Assembly (NCBI GenBank): GCA_943324565.2
Contig: CALPMC020000022.1
Span: 1-37,466, forward strand
Direction: 5' to 3'
Length of the DNA stretch: 37,466 bases
Source of the DNA: Chitinophaga pinensis
Lineage (GTDB): Bacteria > Bacteroidota > Bacteroidia > Flavobacteriales_D > Crocinitomicaceae
This document shows, piece by piece, positions 8,682-17,423 of this stretch. The position numbers were made by a program, and so were the translations under genes. Below the pieces are notes generated by a model. That model was given only the letters and a program-made list of their open reading frames with translations, made no database searches and was not told the origin of the DNA. Within the stretch, counting starts at the first letter, position 1. Every line of letters begins with the position of its first letter.

Positions 8682-9746
8682 TTATGAAGAACGTTTTCCT
8701 TTGAAAACAATTTTAAAGATAGAAACAAAAAAATACTTGATATCTGTTGTATATGGATTTTTTGTTTTTTGTTCTAAGTAAACCAATTCAGCTTCAAGTA
8801 CACTTTCTTTTGTAGTCCCAAAGTCATGAGCAAGATAAGGAGGTATACATCCTGGTTTATAATGAATTCTTTTCTCTCGAATTTCTTTGGGTAGCGTATT
8901 AAGATAACTTTCACTTACTGGCCTAACGCCTACTATTTTCATTTGAAATTTTAGCACATTCAAAATTTGCGGTAACTCGTCTAACCAATATTTCCGAAAT
9001 ATTTTTGCCCATTTTGCAGCTCTAAAATCATTTTTTATTTTTCCTTTTTCATCGAATCCGTGAGTTTTTATCATGTATTCGTGAAGATATTCAGAATATG
9101 GATGCATGGTTCTTAATTTATATACTTTAAAAAGTTTTCCGTTTTTACCAATTCGATTAATCTTAAGTAGTACGCCTTCACTCGTAGTTTGTTTCAAGGG
9201 ATCGCCTTTCCTTTCCAATATAAAAACATGAAAGTTAGATTTTAGTGGAAAGAAATCGCATATTTCAAAACCGTTATACACAAATCGACCTAAAACCTCA
9301 GCTTTTGATAGTAATCTTTTTGATTTATGAAATGTTAAAAATTTATACCAACTTAATTTTGGTAAAATTCGGTAAAAAACAAAAAAAAGAATTCTTACCA
9401 ATATTCCTATTACTGGTTTTTTTAAAACATTTTTTTTCTTTTTCCAATCATCTAGTGTCTCAACTAATCCTATATAATAAGGCACGTTTGAACTTTTTAG
9501 TTTTTGATTAACTTCTGATAAATGTAAATTTAAAAATTGGTGTTTTTGTAAGAAGTCTTGATCAACAATGGCTTTTAAATTGCTAGTTGATAATGAGTCT
9601 ATAATGATTTTTTTTGCAATTTTTGAGTTAGATTTTTCATTAAAATTGGAATTTAAATGGTCTCTTAGTATTGTACTAAATAGGTCAATTTCAATTTCGT
9701 GAGTCTTTGGTTTATTTTCGTAACTTCCAGATTGCGATGCAAACAT
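8682..9746 (-). CDS. Sugar transferase (bacterial sugar transferase family) of the exopolysaccharide locus
   Basis: The C-terminal half is a phosphoglycosyl transferase-type domain: VYKLRTMHPYSEY, RKYWLDELPQILN and MKIVGVRPVSESYL, then YKPGCIPPYLA. Such enzymes transfer a sugar phosphate from a nucleotide sugar to undecaprenyl phosphate to start polysaccharide repeat units. The N-terminal ~130 residues are a poorly conserved soluble region, followed by a hydrophobic segment VIGILVRILFFVFYRIL that probably anchors it. The longer frame starts with TTG at 9782, but TACATTTG at 9780-9787 (minus strand) resembles a -7 element, so the ATG at 9746 is preferred (about 354 aa). The gene lies 12 bp upstream of the export gene, in the same operon. 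Confidence 0.85.
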   Translation of the reverse strand: MFASQSGSYENKPKTHEIEIDLFSTILRDHLNSNFNEKSNSKIAKKIIIDSLSTSNLKAIVDQDFLQKHQFLNLHLSEVNQKLKSSNVPYYIGLVETLDDWKKKKNVLKKPVIGILVRILFFVFYRILPKLSWYKFLTFHKSKRLLSKAEVLGRFVYNGFEICDFFPLKSNFHVFILERKGDPLKQTTSEGVLLKINRIGKNGKLFKVYKLRTMHPYSEYLHEYMIKTHGFDEKGKIKNDFRAAKWAKIFRKYWLDELPQILNVLKFQMKIVGVRPVSESYLNTLPKEIREKRIHYKPGCIPPYLAHDFGTTKESVLEAELVYLEQKTKNPYTTDIKYFFVSIFKIVFKGKRSS

Positions 9747-9863
9747 TTTTTGTGTTGTAGTTATATGTGTTTTGAAACACAAATGTAGCTATTTTTGTTG
9801 CAAAGTTATCATTAGGTAAACGCCAGTACCATAATAAAATCAAATAGTCCTCAAGAATTTAAT

Positions 9864-10889
9864 ATGTTTAAAAAAATAAAAAAAGCACCTAGTTATTTCC
9901 GAAGTATTAACAAACGGATTAACAGGATTGGATTTTTTAAAACTGTTAATGAATTAATCAAATACAATCGGTTTTATTACCGACTTTTAAAAAATAATGG
10001 AATCAAAGTTGGCATTAAAACAGTTCTTTTTCATACTGCATTCTACACCAAGGTTGTTAATCTTTTTTCAGAAATTTCTCATGAAGAATTGATGAAAGTA
10101 ATTCCTAGAAGCATAACTCATGGTATCTATGAAAAAATTAAATTAGAACGTCGTGAAATTACGTATGATAAACATAAAATGTATGAACGCATGCTTCAAG
10201 GGGGAATCACTACTCCTGAAATATTTTTAGTCACTGCAGAAAATTCAGAATGTATTTTTGAGCATAAATCGTTCATTGAATTACTCAAACTAGCAGAGAC
10301 CACTCGTGTTTTGGTAAAGCCTAGATTCTCAAATGGTGGTGTGGGAATTCATTTATTAACTCCAAAAGATAAAATTTTAGACAACCATATTTACCAAGAA
10401 TTTGTATATAACCATAAGAAAATTATTGCTTTACAAGGCTCCGATTATTGTGGTACAATTCGATACGTTATTTATAATAAGTCGAAAGAAGAAAAATTTC
10501 CTGTCGCAGCCTCTATCCAGATGAATGGAGGTAAAATTACAGATCACATGGTTAACGGTGGGTCTTACAGTGCATCAATTGATTTAAAAACAGGAAAAAT
10601 TTCAACTAAGGGATTGGATCGTTCTGGTGAAATTTTAGAAAAAAATCCTATCTCTGGAATGCAAATAGTTGATTTTCAACTGCCTCTTTGGGATGAAGTA
10701 TTGTCTCTAGTCGAGAAGACATGCGATGAGTATACAGAGCTTCCATTAATTGCATTTGATGTGGCATTAACTGATCAAAAACCGTTAATCTTAGAAATTA
10801 ATGCTGGTTGTGGAACGGTTGCGGCTCAATTTGATAAAGGTTGGTTGTATCATCCTTTTGTAACTGATTATTTTAGTGTTAAACCTTAA
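9864..10889 (+). CDS. Sugar-transfer-associated ATP-grasp protein
   Basis: This 341-aa protein fits the ATP-grasp family found in polysaccharide clusters (ATPgrasp_ST / TupA-like). The ATP-grasp core is visible as VLVKPRFSNGGVGIHLL (lysine and glycine-rich loop), IYQEFVYNH (hinge), GTIRYVIY, and the metal-binding end PLIAFDVALTDQKPLILEINAGCG, with acidic residue plus N-x-G. Families like this ligate a carboxylate to an amine using ATP; here an amino acid or similar group added to a glycan is plausible but not shown. It is divergent from the sugar transferase, which supports a role in the same pathway. Confidence 0.8.
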   Translation: MFKKIKKAPSYFRSINKRINRIGFFKTVNELIKYNRFYYRLLKNNGIKVGIKTVLFHTAFYTKVVNLFSEISHEELMKVIPRSITHGIYEKIKLERREITYDKHKMYERMLQGGITTPEIFLVTAENSECIFEHKSFIELLKLAETTRVLVKPRFSNGGVGIHLLTPKDKILDNHIYQEFVYNHKKIIALQGSDYCGTIRYVIYNKSKEEKFPVAASIQMNGGKITDHMVNGGSYSASIDLKTGKISTKGLDRSGEILEKNPISGMQIVDFQLPLWDEVLSLVEKTCDEYTELPLIAFDVALTDQKPLILEINAGCGTVAAQFDKGWLYHPFVTDYFSVKP

Positions 10890-10935
10890 GCTTTTTCATT
10901 ATTTTAATTACTATTTTCGCATACAAATTCACAAA

Positions 10936-11301
10936 ATGGAATACACAATCTTAAAGTCTAAAATTCACACAGTCCGTGTTACAGAAGCAAATATAGAATA
11001 CAAAGGTTCAATTACAATCGATGTTGCACTTATGGAAGCTGCAAATCTTAAAAAATACGAACAAGTTTATGTAAACAATGCTACTAACGGCTCTCGAATA
11101 ATGACTTATGTACTACCGGGAGAACGTGGATCTGGTATGGTTTGTATGAATGGAGGTGCAGCTTTACACGCAAATGAAGGAGATACAATTCATGTTTTAA
11201 CCTTTTGTTCTTTAAATGATGAAGAGTTAGAGACTTTTATTCCGCTTGTGGTATTTACAGATGAAAATAACCAACTCCTTTCTATTGAAGAATATGTATG
11301 A
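10936..11301 (+). CDS. panD: Aspartate 1-decarboxylase (pyruvoyl enzyme)
   Basis: This 121-aa PanD makes beta-alanine for pantothenate and CoA. The self-cleavage site is intact: YKGSITID, where cleavage between Gly and Ser creates the pyruvoyl group. Lys and His of LKSKIH, the Arg of GSRIMTYVLPGERGSG and the NGGAALHA loop are also present. A longer frame begins with GTG at 10876 inside the previous gene, but the family starts at this ATG. Another CoA gene, coaX, lies far to the right at 34531-35256. Confidence 0.95.
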   Translation: MEYTILKSKIHTVRVTEANIEYKGSITIDVALMEAANLKKYEQVYVNNATNGSRIMTYVLPGERGSGMVCMNGGAALHANEGDTIHVLTFCSLNDEELETFIPLVVFTDENNQLLSIEEYV

Positions 11302-11617
11302 TTTTTCAAAAATAAGTTTAATAAGGACATTTTTTAAGTATTTTTTTTGTTAACCTAATTATAAATCTCGCAGAATTGTTGTTTTAAAAGTTCTTTTAAA
11401 TCTTTTGCTTAAACCAACTTGATGCCTATTCCATCTCTGAAATAAATTTAGGTAGAATAAGTGTAAACAACAATGTGGATGTTTTTTGAATTTAAGTTCA
11501 TGCTTTGTAAATAGTTTATTGAAAATGTGTGAATTATGTAATAAATAATACTTTCTAGGTAAGTTATCATTACTTTATTTAGTTGTACTTTGTGAATATA
11601 AATAAGTACAATCTATT
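11302..11617. other. AT-rich intergenic region before the AraC-type regulator
   Basis: These 316 bp hold no open frame of note. They contain T-runs near 11325-11350 and a TACTTTG close to 11586-11592 that could be a weak -7 element for the regulator. No clear terminator hairpin, RNA gene or repeat is seen. Confidence 0.5.
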
Positions 11618-12178
11618 TTGAAGTTATACATTAAATACATGGTTAGTAATCGCTGTAAAATGGCGGTTAAGGAGGAATTAAGGAAACTTAATTTACATTT
11701 CATACTTGTTGATTTGGGTGAAATTGAAATCATGGAAAACCTAAGTAAGGATGAACTTGAACTTTTTAGAATTGGATTGATTTCAACTGGCTTGGAATTG
11801 ATGGACGATAAAAAAGCGGTCTTAATTGAGAAAATTAAGAACGTGATTATTGAAATGGTGCACCATTCTGACGAAGTGCTTAAAGTAAATTTTTCCGATT
11901 ATTTAAGTGAAAAACTTCATCATGATTACACTTATCTAGCGAATTTATTCTCAGAAGTTCAAGGCACAACTATTGAACAATTTATAATTTCACATAAAAT
12001 TGAACGCATCAAAGAACTCATCATTTATGGAGAGTTAAATATCACCGAAATCGCCTGGAAAATGAACTATAGTAGCGTAGCTCATTTATCTAATCAGTTT
12101 AAAAAAATGACAGGTTTATCTCCTTCTCATTTCAGAAATCTTAAGGACAAAAGACGAACCCCAATTGAAGAAATTTAA
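11618..12178 (+). CDS. AraC-family transcriptional regulator (short Bacteroidota type)
   Basis: This is a 186-aa DNA-binding protein. Residues ~100-178 form the two-helix-turn-helix AraC domain: DYTYLANLFSEVQGTTIEQF, then ELNITEIAWKMNYSSVAHLS and FKKMTGLSPSHFRNLK. The N-terminus, KLYIKYMVSNRC followed by VKEELRKLNLHF, resembles a small metal-binding-like alpha/beta fold seen in related Bacteroidota proteins, where I recall MVCxRC; here the first Cys is Ser. I chose the TTG at 11618 because it keeps the conserved KLYIK start; the first ATG is at 11639 and would cut it. The gene sits 11 bp before the histidine kinase, suggesting co-regulation, but the target is unknown. Confidence 0.8.
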   Translation: MKLYIKYMVSNRCKMAVKEELRKLNLHFILVDLGEIEIMENLSKDELELFRIGLISTGLELMDDKKAVLIEKIKNVIIEMVHHSDEVLKVNFSDYLSEKLHHDYTYLANLFSEVQGTTIEQFIISHKIERIKELIIYGELNITEIAWKMNYSSVAHLSNQFKKMTGLSPSHFRNLKDKRRTPIEEI

Positions 12179-12189
12179 TTTTTTAAACT

Positions 12190-14925
12190 ATGCCTTTAAT
12201 AGAAAATCAAAATTCCCAATATGCAAGAAGTCTTATTGAAGCAAGTCATGACCCACTTGTAACTATAAACATTGACGGTGAAATTACTGATATGAATCAA
12301 GCAACGATTGATATCGTTGGTATAAAACGGGAGCAATTGACGGGAACTAGTTTTTTAAACTATTTTACAGATCCACAAAAAGCAAAAGCGCTTTATGAAA
12401 AGATTTTTGCTGAAAACTCTGTATCAGATTCACCATTAACGTTAGTAAATTCAGAAGGTCATTTAATAGAAGTAATTTTTAATGGTTCTGTTTATATGGA
12501 CAATGCTGGTATTATTCAAGGTGTTGTTGCTGTGGGAAGAGATGTTACCAAGAATAACAAAATCAAAGCAAATTTGGAAAAAAGTCTGAAGGAAATTTCA
12601 GGTTATAAAAAAGCAATAGATGAATCTTCGATTGTTGCGATAACAGATAGTAAGAGCATCATCAATTATGTAAATGATAATTTTTGTAAAACGTCAATGT
12701 ATTCTAGGTCAGAGTTAATTGGTAAAACACATAAATTAGTAAATTCAAAATATCATTCTTCAACCTTTATGAAATTATTATGGGACACAATAAGTGTCGG
12801 AAAAGTTTGGCATGGAGAAATTAAAAATAAAACAAAAGCTGGAGAATTTTATTGGGTGGATACAACCATCGTTCCTTTTCAAGATGAACTTGGTGAAATT
12901 TATCAATTCGTTTCGATAAGCTATGATATTACAGATAAAAAGATGCTTTCTCAATATACATTGAGTTTAATTGAAGCAAGCCGTGATCCTCTTGTCACCA
13001 TTAGCAAAGTAGGTAAAATAATGGATATGAATGAGGCTATGGTACGTGTGACTGGTTTTTCGCGCGAGGCATTAAAAGGTACTGATTTTAAAAATTATTT
13101 TCTAGAAACCCAAAAGGCCAGCGAAGTTTATAAAGAAGTTTTCTCAAAAGGTTTCGTTGCAGATTTTCCTCTAACGATAAAAGATGGAAAGCTCACAGAT
13201 GTATTATTTAATGGATCTATTTACAAAGATGATTTGGGAGTTGTGCTTGGTGCTGTAATTGTTGCAAGAGATATAACTGAGCAAAAACGAATCGAAAACG
13301 AACTTACGGAGGCGAAGGTATTTGCTGAACTTGCAACAAGTTTTGCTGAAGAAGAGAAGGAGAAAGCAGAAAGAGCAACATTAATTGCTGAAGAAGCCAT
13401 GCGTTCAAAACAGCAATTTTTATCGAATATGAGTCACGAAATTCGTACACCGATGAATGCGATTATTGGTTTTACTAAAGTGCTTTTAAAAACAGATTTG
13501 ACCGAAAAACAAAATGAATATTTTTCAGCGATTAAGATTAGTGGCGACGCATTAATAGTTTTAATAAATGATATTTTAGATTTAGCAAAAGTTGATGCTG
13601 GTAAGATGGTTTTTGAGAAAACTCCATTTTCGTTATCCAACTCCATTCCTTCAATGTTGCATCTTTTTGAGACAAAACTTAAAGAGAAAAACTTAAAAAT
13701 GATTGTAAAATTAGATACTAAAATACCCTCAACTTTAGTAGGTGACCCTATTCGATTACATCAAATCATATTAAATTTAGTTAGTAATGCGATTAAATTT
13801 ACATTGGAAGGTGAAATTACAGTTGAATTGAAATTATTAAGTCAAAATAAAGAACAAGCAACAATTGAATTTTCAGTTCAAGATAGTGGAATTGGTATTC
13901 CTTCTGATAAATTAGCGAGTATTTTTGAAAATTTTCAACAAGCAACCAGTGAGACCTCACGGATTTTTGGTGGTACAGGTTTGGGTTTAGCGATTGTAAA
14001 ACAATTGGTTGAATCTCAAGGAGGGTCAGTTAGAGTAGTAAGTGAAATAAACAAAGGTTCGACCTTCAGTTTTGTGTTGAGTTTCAATAAATCGAGTGAA
14101 AAGGCAAATGAAGAAATTGTGTTTGTTCAGCCAACAATTGATACCAAAAACATTCACATCCTTGTTGTAGAAGATATTCCAATAAATCAGCTGTTAATGA
14201 AAACAATTTTAGACGATTTTGGCTTTCAACGCGATATTGCTGCCAATGGAAAAATTGCCATTCAAATGATGAAGGAGAAACAATACGATATCATTTTGAT
14301 GGATTTACAAATGCCTGAAATGAATGGTTTTGAGGCAACGGAATATATTAGAAACACATTAAAATTAAAGGTTCCAATCATTGCATTAACGGCAGATGTT
14401 ACCACCGTTGATGTCGCAAAATGTAAAGCTGCAGGCATGAACGATTACATGTCAAAACCTCTAGATGAGCGTATTTTGTATACCAAAATAATGGAATACG
14501 TGAAACATACTCCAACTTTCGATTTTCAAGAAGTGCTAGTAAATCAAGAGGAACGAAAACAAGATTTTATAATTGATTTAAAGTATTTGTCCAATCATAC
14601 GAAGTCGAATCCTAAGATGATGAAGGAAATAATTCTCGCCTTTTTAGAACAAACTCCAACATTAATTTTATTAATTAAAAAAAGTATGATGGAGAAAGAT
14701 TGGATTACACTTAATGCTGCTCTACATAAAATGATTCCTTCTCTTTCAATTGTTGGCATGGATAAGTCGTATGAAAAAATGGCAAGAAAACTGCAAGGAT
14801 ATGCTCTGTTACAAGAGCAAAACATAGATATTAGTGAGATATTAATAAAACTAGAAGACGCTTGTATAATAGCTTGCAAGGAATTAAAAGATGAGTATAA
14901 CCGAATAAACAGTAATAAAAAATGA
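12190..14925 (+). CDS. Hybrid sensor histidine kinase: PAS-PAS-PAS-HisKA-HATPase-REC-HPt
   Basis: This 911-aa phosphorelay protein has no membrane segment, so it probably senses a cytoplasmic signal. PAS domains lie at about 11-122, 139-250 and 255-365. A coiled coil (~370-408) leads to HisKA with phospho-acceptor His416 (SNMSHEIRTPMNAIIG). The ATPase has the N box near 533 and G boxes DSGIGI (565) and GGTGLGL (594). A receiver follows at ~655-770 with Asp705 (ILMDLQMPEMNGFEA), then an HPt domain at ~795-905 with probable His846 (ALHKMIPSLSIVGM). PAS1 and PAS3 are clearly duplicates (SLIEAS.DPLVTI, NGS.Y.D..G), while PAS2 differs. It overlaps the receiver gene by ATGA. Confidence 0.93.
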   Translation: MPLIENQNSQYARSLIEASHDPLVTINIDGEITDMNQATIDIVGIKREQLTGTSFLNYFTDPQKAKALYEKIFAENSVSDSPLTLVNSEGHLIEVIFNGSVYMDNAGIIQGVVAVGRDVTKNNKIKANLEKSLKEISGYKKAIDESSIVAITDSKSIINYVNDNFCKTSMYSRSELIGKTHKLVNSKYHSSTFMKLLWDTISVGKVWHGEIKNKTKAGEFYWVDTTIVPFQDELGEIYQFVSISYDITDKKMLSQYTLSLIEASRDPLVTISKVGKIMDMNEAMVRVTGFSREALKGTDFKNYFLETQKASEVYKEVFSKGFVADFPLTIKDGKLTDVLFNGSIYKDDLGVVLGAVIVARDITEQKRIENELTEAKVFAELATSFAEEEKEKAERATLIAEEAMRSKQQFLSNMSHEIRTPMNAIIGFTKVLLKTDLTEKQNEYFSAIKISGDALIVLINDILDLAKVDAGKMVFEKTPFSLSNSIPSMLHLFETKLKEKNLKMIVKLDTKIPSTLVGDPIRLHQIILNLVSNAIKFTLEGEITVELKLLSQNKEQATIEFSVQDSGIGIPSDKLASIFENFQQATSETSRIFGGTGLGLAIVKQLVESQGGSVRVVSEINKGSTFSFVLSFNKSSEKANEEIVFVQPTIDTKNIHILVVEDIPINQLLMKTILDDFGFQRDIAANGKIAIQMMKEKQYDIILMDLQMPEMNGFEATEYIRNTLKLKVPIIALTADVTTVDVAKCKAAGMNDYMSKPLDERILYTKIMEYVKHTPTFDFQEVLVNQEERKQDFIIDLKYLSNHTKSNPKMMKEIILAFLEQTPTLILLIKKSMMEKDWITLNAALHKMIPSLSIVGMDKSYEKMARKLQGYALLQEQNIDISEILIKLEDACIIACKELKDEYNRINSNKK

Positions 14926-15353
14926 ATTTACCAAAGAAAAAAATCGTTCTTGTTGATGATGATGCTGTATTTTTAAAAATGCTTCAAGCTAGTTTAATGG
15001 AACATGATGTATTTGAAATTGAAGCGTATCCAACAGGAGAGCAATTTCTTGAAACTATTTCCAATTCAATAGACTTGGTTATTCTTGATTTTCATTTGAA
15101 CGGCATAAACCAAACAGCCATAAATGGACTAGAAACTTTGGATAAAATCAAATCTTTCAATTCCGAGATCCCAGTAATTATGCTTTCTTCACAAGATAAA
15201 ATTGAGGTCGCAATTGACTGTATTCACCACGGAGCGATCGATTACATTGTGAAAAGCGAAACTGCTTTTTTCAAAGTTAATCAATCAATTACTAAGCTTT
15301 TTGAATTCAAAAAAATCGAGAAAGAACTTAGTTGGTATATGAAAAGAATGTAA
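14922..15353 (+). CDS. Stand-alone response regulator receiver protein
   Basis: This 143-aa protein consists of one receiver domain. KIVLVDDDAVFL gives the acidic pocket and LVILDFHLNG the phospho-acceptor Asp56. VIMLSSQDKIEVA supplies the switch Ser and DYIVKSE the conserved Lys. There is no DNA-binding output domain, so it acts through protein contacts or as a phosphate sink. The ATGA overlap with the hybrid kinase makes it the likely partner of the HPt domain. Confidence 0.9.
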   Translation: MNLPKKKIVLVDDDAVFLKMLQASLMEHDVFEIEAYPTGEQFLETISNSIDLVILDFHLNGINQTAINGLETLDKIKSFNSEIPVIMLSSQDKIEVAIDCIHHGAIDYIVKSETAFFKVNQSITKLFEFKKIEKELSWYMKRM

Positions 15354-15366
15354 TTTTAATGTAGAA

Positions 15367-16017
15367 TTATAAGAATCTTCCATCACGCATCACTAAGCTT
15401 CTATCCGCCATGTGTGCTAGTTCTTCGTTGTGCGTAACGATAACAAAGGTTTGATTGAACTCGTCTCGCAATTGAAAAAATAATTCGTGTAGTTCTTTAG
15501 CGTTTTTAGTGTCTAAGTTTCCAGAAGGTTCGTCAGCAAAAATCACTTTTGGGTTATTGATTAAAGCTCTACAAACTGCTACACGTTGTTGTTCACCACC
15601 AGATAATTCAGAAGGTTTATGCGTTTTACGGGAAGCAATCCCCAATCTTTCTAGTAGAGGCAAAGCGAGTTGTTCTGCTTCCTTTTTACTTTTTCCACCG
15701 ATTAAAGCAGGTAACATTGCATTTTCAATAGCTGTAAACTCAGGTAATAATTGATGAAATTGAAAAATGAATCCCAAGGAAGTGTTTCTGAAATTTGCTA
15801 ATTCCTTTTGAGATAATTTAAATGGATTAACCCCACCAATTTCTAAGATACCAGCATCAGGTTTGTCCAGCGTTCCTAAAATTTGAAGTAAAGTTGTTTT
15901 TCCAGCACCAGAAGAACCGACAATAGAAACGATTTCTCCTTTACCAACTTCTAAATTTACTCCTTTTAGAATGGGCAGTTCACCGTAGGCTTTTTGTATG
16001 TCTTTTGCGACAAGCAT
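15367..16017 (-). CDS. lolD: ABC transporter ATPase, LolD-like (lipoprotein release)
   Basis: This 216-aa ATPase has Walker A GSSGAGKTT, the Q-loop FQFHQLLPEFTA, signature LSGGEQQRVAVCRAL, Walker B VIFADEPSGNLD and a switch His (VIVTHNEELAHM). The MacB/LolD/FtsE group is recognised by the signature and by LGFIFQFHQLLPEF, which fits LolD, the motor that extracts lipoproteins from the inner membrane together with LolC/E. No permease gene is adjacent, so the name rests on similarity. A TTG at 16020 also exists, but the ATG at 16017 overlaps the ribBA stop as ATGA, favouring it. Confidence 0.85.
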   Translation of the reverse strand: MLVAKDIQKAYGELPILKGVNLEVGKGEIVSIVGSSGAGKTTLLQILGTLDKPDAGILEIGGVNPFKLSQKELANFRNTSLGFIFQFHQLLPEFTAIENAMLPALIGGKSKKEAEQLALPLLERLGIASRKTHKPSELSGGEQQRVAVCRALINNPKVIFADEPSGNLDTKNAKELHELFFQLRDEFNQTFVIVTHNEELAHMADRSLVMRDGRFL

Positions 16018-17231
16018 CAAATATCCAATTTTAGATTGTGTCCCATTTTGTCTCTTTTCACTTGCAAGTAGCTCGCATTGTGAACGTTGCTTTTAATTTC
16101 CAAAGATACATTTTCTACAATCTCCAATCCATAACCAACTAAACCGGTTCGTTTTTTAGGATTATTAGTCATCAATCGCATTTTTGATACACCTAAAGCT
16201 CGCAACATTTGTGCACCTAAACCATAATCTCTTTCATCAGCTTTGAAACCTAATTCGATATTAGCTTCCATTGTGTCCATTCCGCCTTCTTGTAACTTGT
16301 AGGCTTTCAATTTGTTAACCAAACCAATTCCACGTCCTTCTTGATTCATGTATATGATTACACCTTTACCTTCTTTTTCAATAAGATTCATAGCTGCATG
16401 TAATTGAGGACCACAATCGCAACGACAAGAACCGAAAATGTCGCCTGTCATACAAGAAGAATGTACTCGTACTAAAACAGGTTCGTCTTTATCCCAAGTT
16501 CCTTTTACCAATGCCAAATGATCCATATCAGAATTCAAATCTTTAAAAGCGTGCAATTGAAAATCACCAATTTCTGTAGGTAAATTTACGTCTACAACGT
16601 GTTCAATATGCGTTTCGTTTTTGATTCGGTATTTGATTAAATCTTCAATAGAAACAATTTTCAAATCGAATCTTTTCGCGATTTCAATTAGTTGTGGCAA
16701 ACGCGCCATAGAACCATCTTCATTCAAAATCTCAACGATAATTCCAGCTTCTTCAAAACCTGCCATTCTTGATAAATCAACCGCAGCCTCCGTATGTCCA
16801 GCACGTCTCAAAACACCGCCTTTGCGTGCCCGTAATGGAAAAATATGCCCAGGCTTCCCTAATTCTTCAGGGCGCGTTTCAGGATCAATCATTGCCAAAA
16901 TCGTTTTCGCACGATCGCTTGCAGAAATTCCAGTTGTACATCCGTGACCAATTAAGTCGATACTTACTGTGAATGGAGTTTCATAAGCGGCAGAATTGTT
17001 GCGAACCATCATCTCCAAACCTAAGTTGTCGCAACGTTCTTCACTGATTGGCGCACAAATTAATCCACGACCGTGAGTTGCCATAAAATTGATAATCTCA
17101 GGGGTTGCATTGCGAGCAGCAGTAAGGAAATCGCCTTCATTTTCGCGGTCTTCGTCGTCCACTACGATGATTACTTTTCCATTTTGAATTTCTTCAATTG
17201 CTTCCTCGATTGTATTTAGTTGAAATGTCAT
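16017..17231 (-). CDS. ribBA: Bifunctional DHBP synthase / GTP cyclohydrolase II
   Basis: This 404-aa fused riboflavin enzyme makes both precursors. Residues ~1-200 are RibB, which converts ribulose 5-phosphate to dihydroxybutanone phosphate: [25 protein letters not shown] and [11 protein letters not shown]. Residues ~205-400 are RibA, which opens [23 protein letters not shown] with the three zinc cysteines, then [17 protein letters not shown] and the terminal TNNPKK. Both halves have complete motifs. It is translationally coupled to lolD downstream. Confidence 0.96.
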   Translation of the reverse strand: MTFQLNTIEEAIEEIQNGKVIIVVDDEDRENEGDFLTAARNATPEIINFMATHGRGLICAPISEERCDNLGLEMMVRNNSAAYETPFTVSIDLIGHGCTTGISASDRAKTILAMIDPETRPEELGKPGHIFPLRARKGGVLRRAGHTEAAVDLSRMAGFEEAGIIVEILNEDGSMARLPQLIEIAKRFDLKIVSIEDLIKYRIKNETHIEHVVDVNLPTEIGDFQLHAFKDLNSDMDHLALVKGTWDKDEPVLVRVHSSCMTGDIFGSCRCDCGPQLHAAMNLIEKEGKGVIIYMNQEGRGIGLVNKLKAYKLQEGGMDTMEANIELGFKADERDYGLGAQMLRALGVSKMRLMTNNPKKRTGLVGYGLEIVENVSLEIKSNVHNASYLQVKRDKMGHNLKLDI

Positions 17232-17292
17232 TGTTTTTATTGGGACTTTAAGATGTTAGGACTTTAGGATTTTAGGACGAAGTTAGATTTCT

Positions 17293-17377
17293 ACCTCCCC
17301 CTTCGAAGGGGGATTGAGGGGGATGACTATAAATTAAATTGTCACCTCCCTCAATCCCTCCTCAAGGAGGGAAGTCA
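17293..17377. repeat. GC-rich intergenic inverted repeat upstream of ribBA
   Basis: Two ~35-bp blocks, 17293-17328 and 17344-17377, are imperfect reverse complements and flank a short AT spacer. Each also contains its own palindrome (CCCCCTTCGAAGGGGG; CCCTCCTCAAGGAGGG), so either a cruciform or two hairpins could form. It is much richer in G and C than the surroundings and resembles the short palindromic intergenic repeats scattered in Bacteroidota genomes. Short tandem phrases (ggactttaag, taggactttaggattttagg; tttcagttctcagttttcat) lie on either side. Confidence 0.7.
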
Positions 17378-17423
17378 TTCACTCTTCACTTTCATCTTTC
17401 AGTTCTCAGTTTTCATTTTTCAG

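Noticed and set aside
17293-17377. Rho-independent terminator of pepD or ribBA
   Set aside because: It lies upstream of ribBA and downstream of nothing transcribed toward it except possible read-through; no T-run follows the stems.
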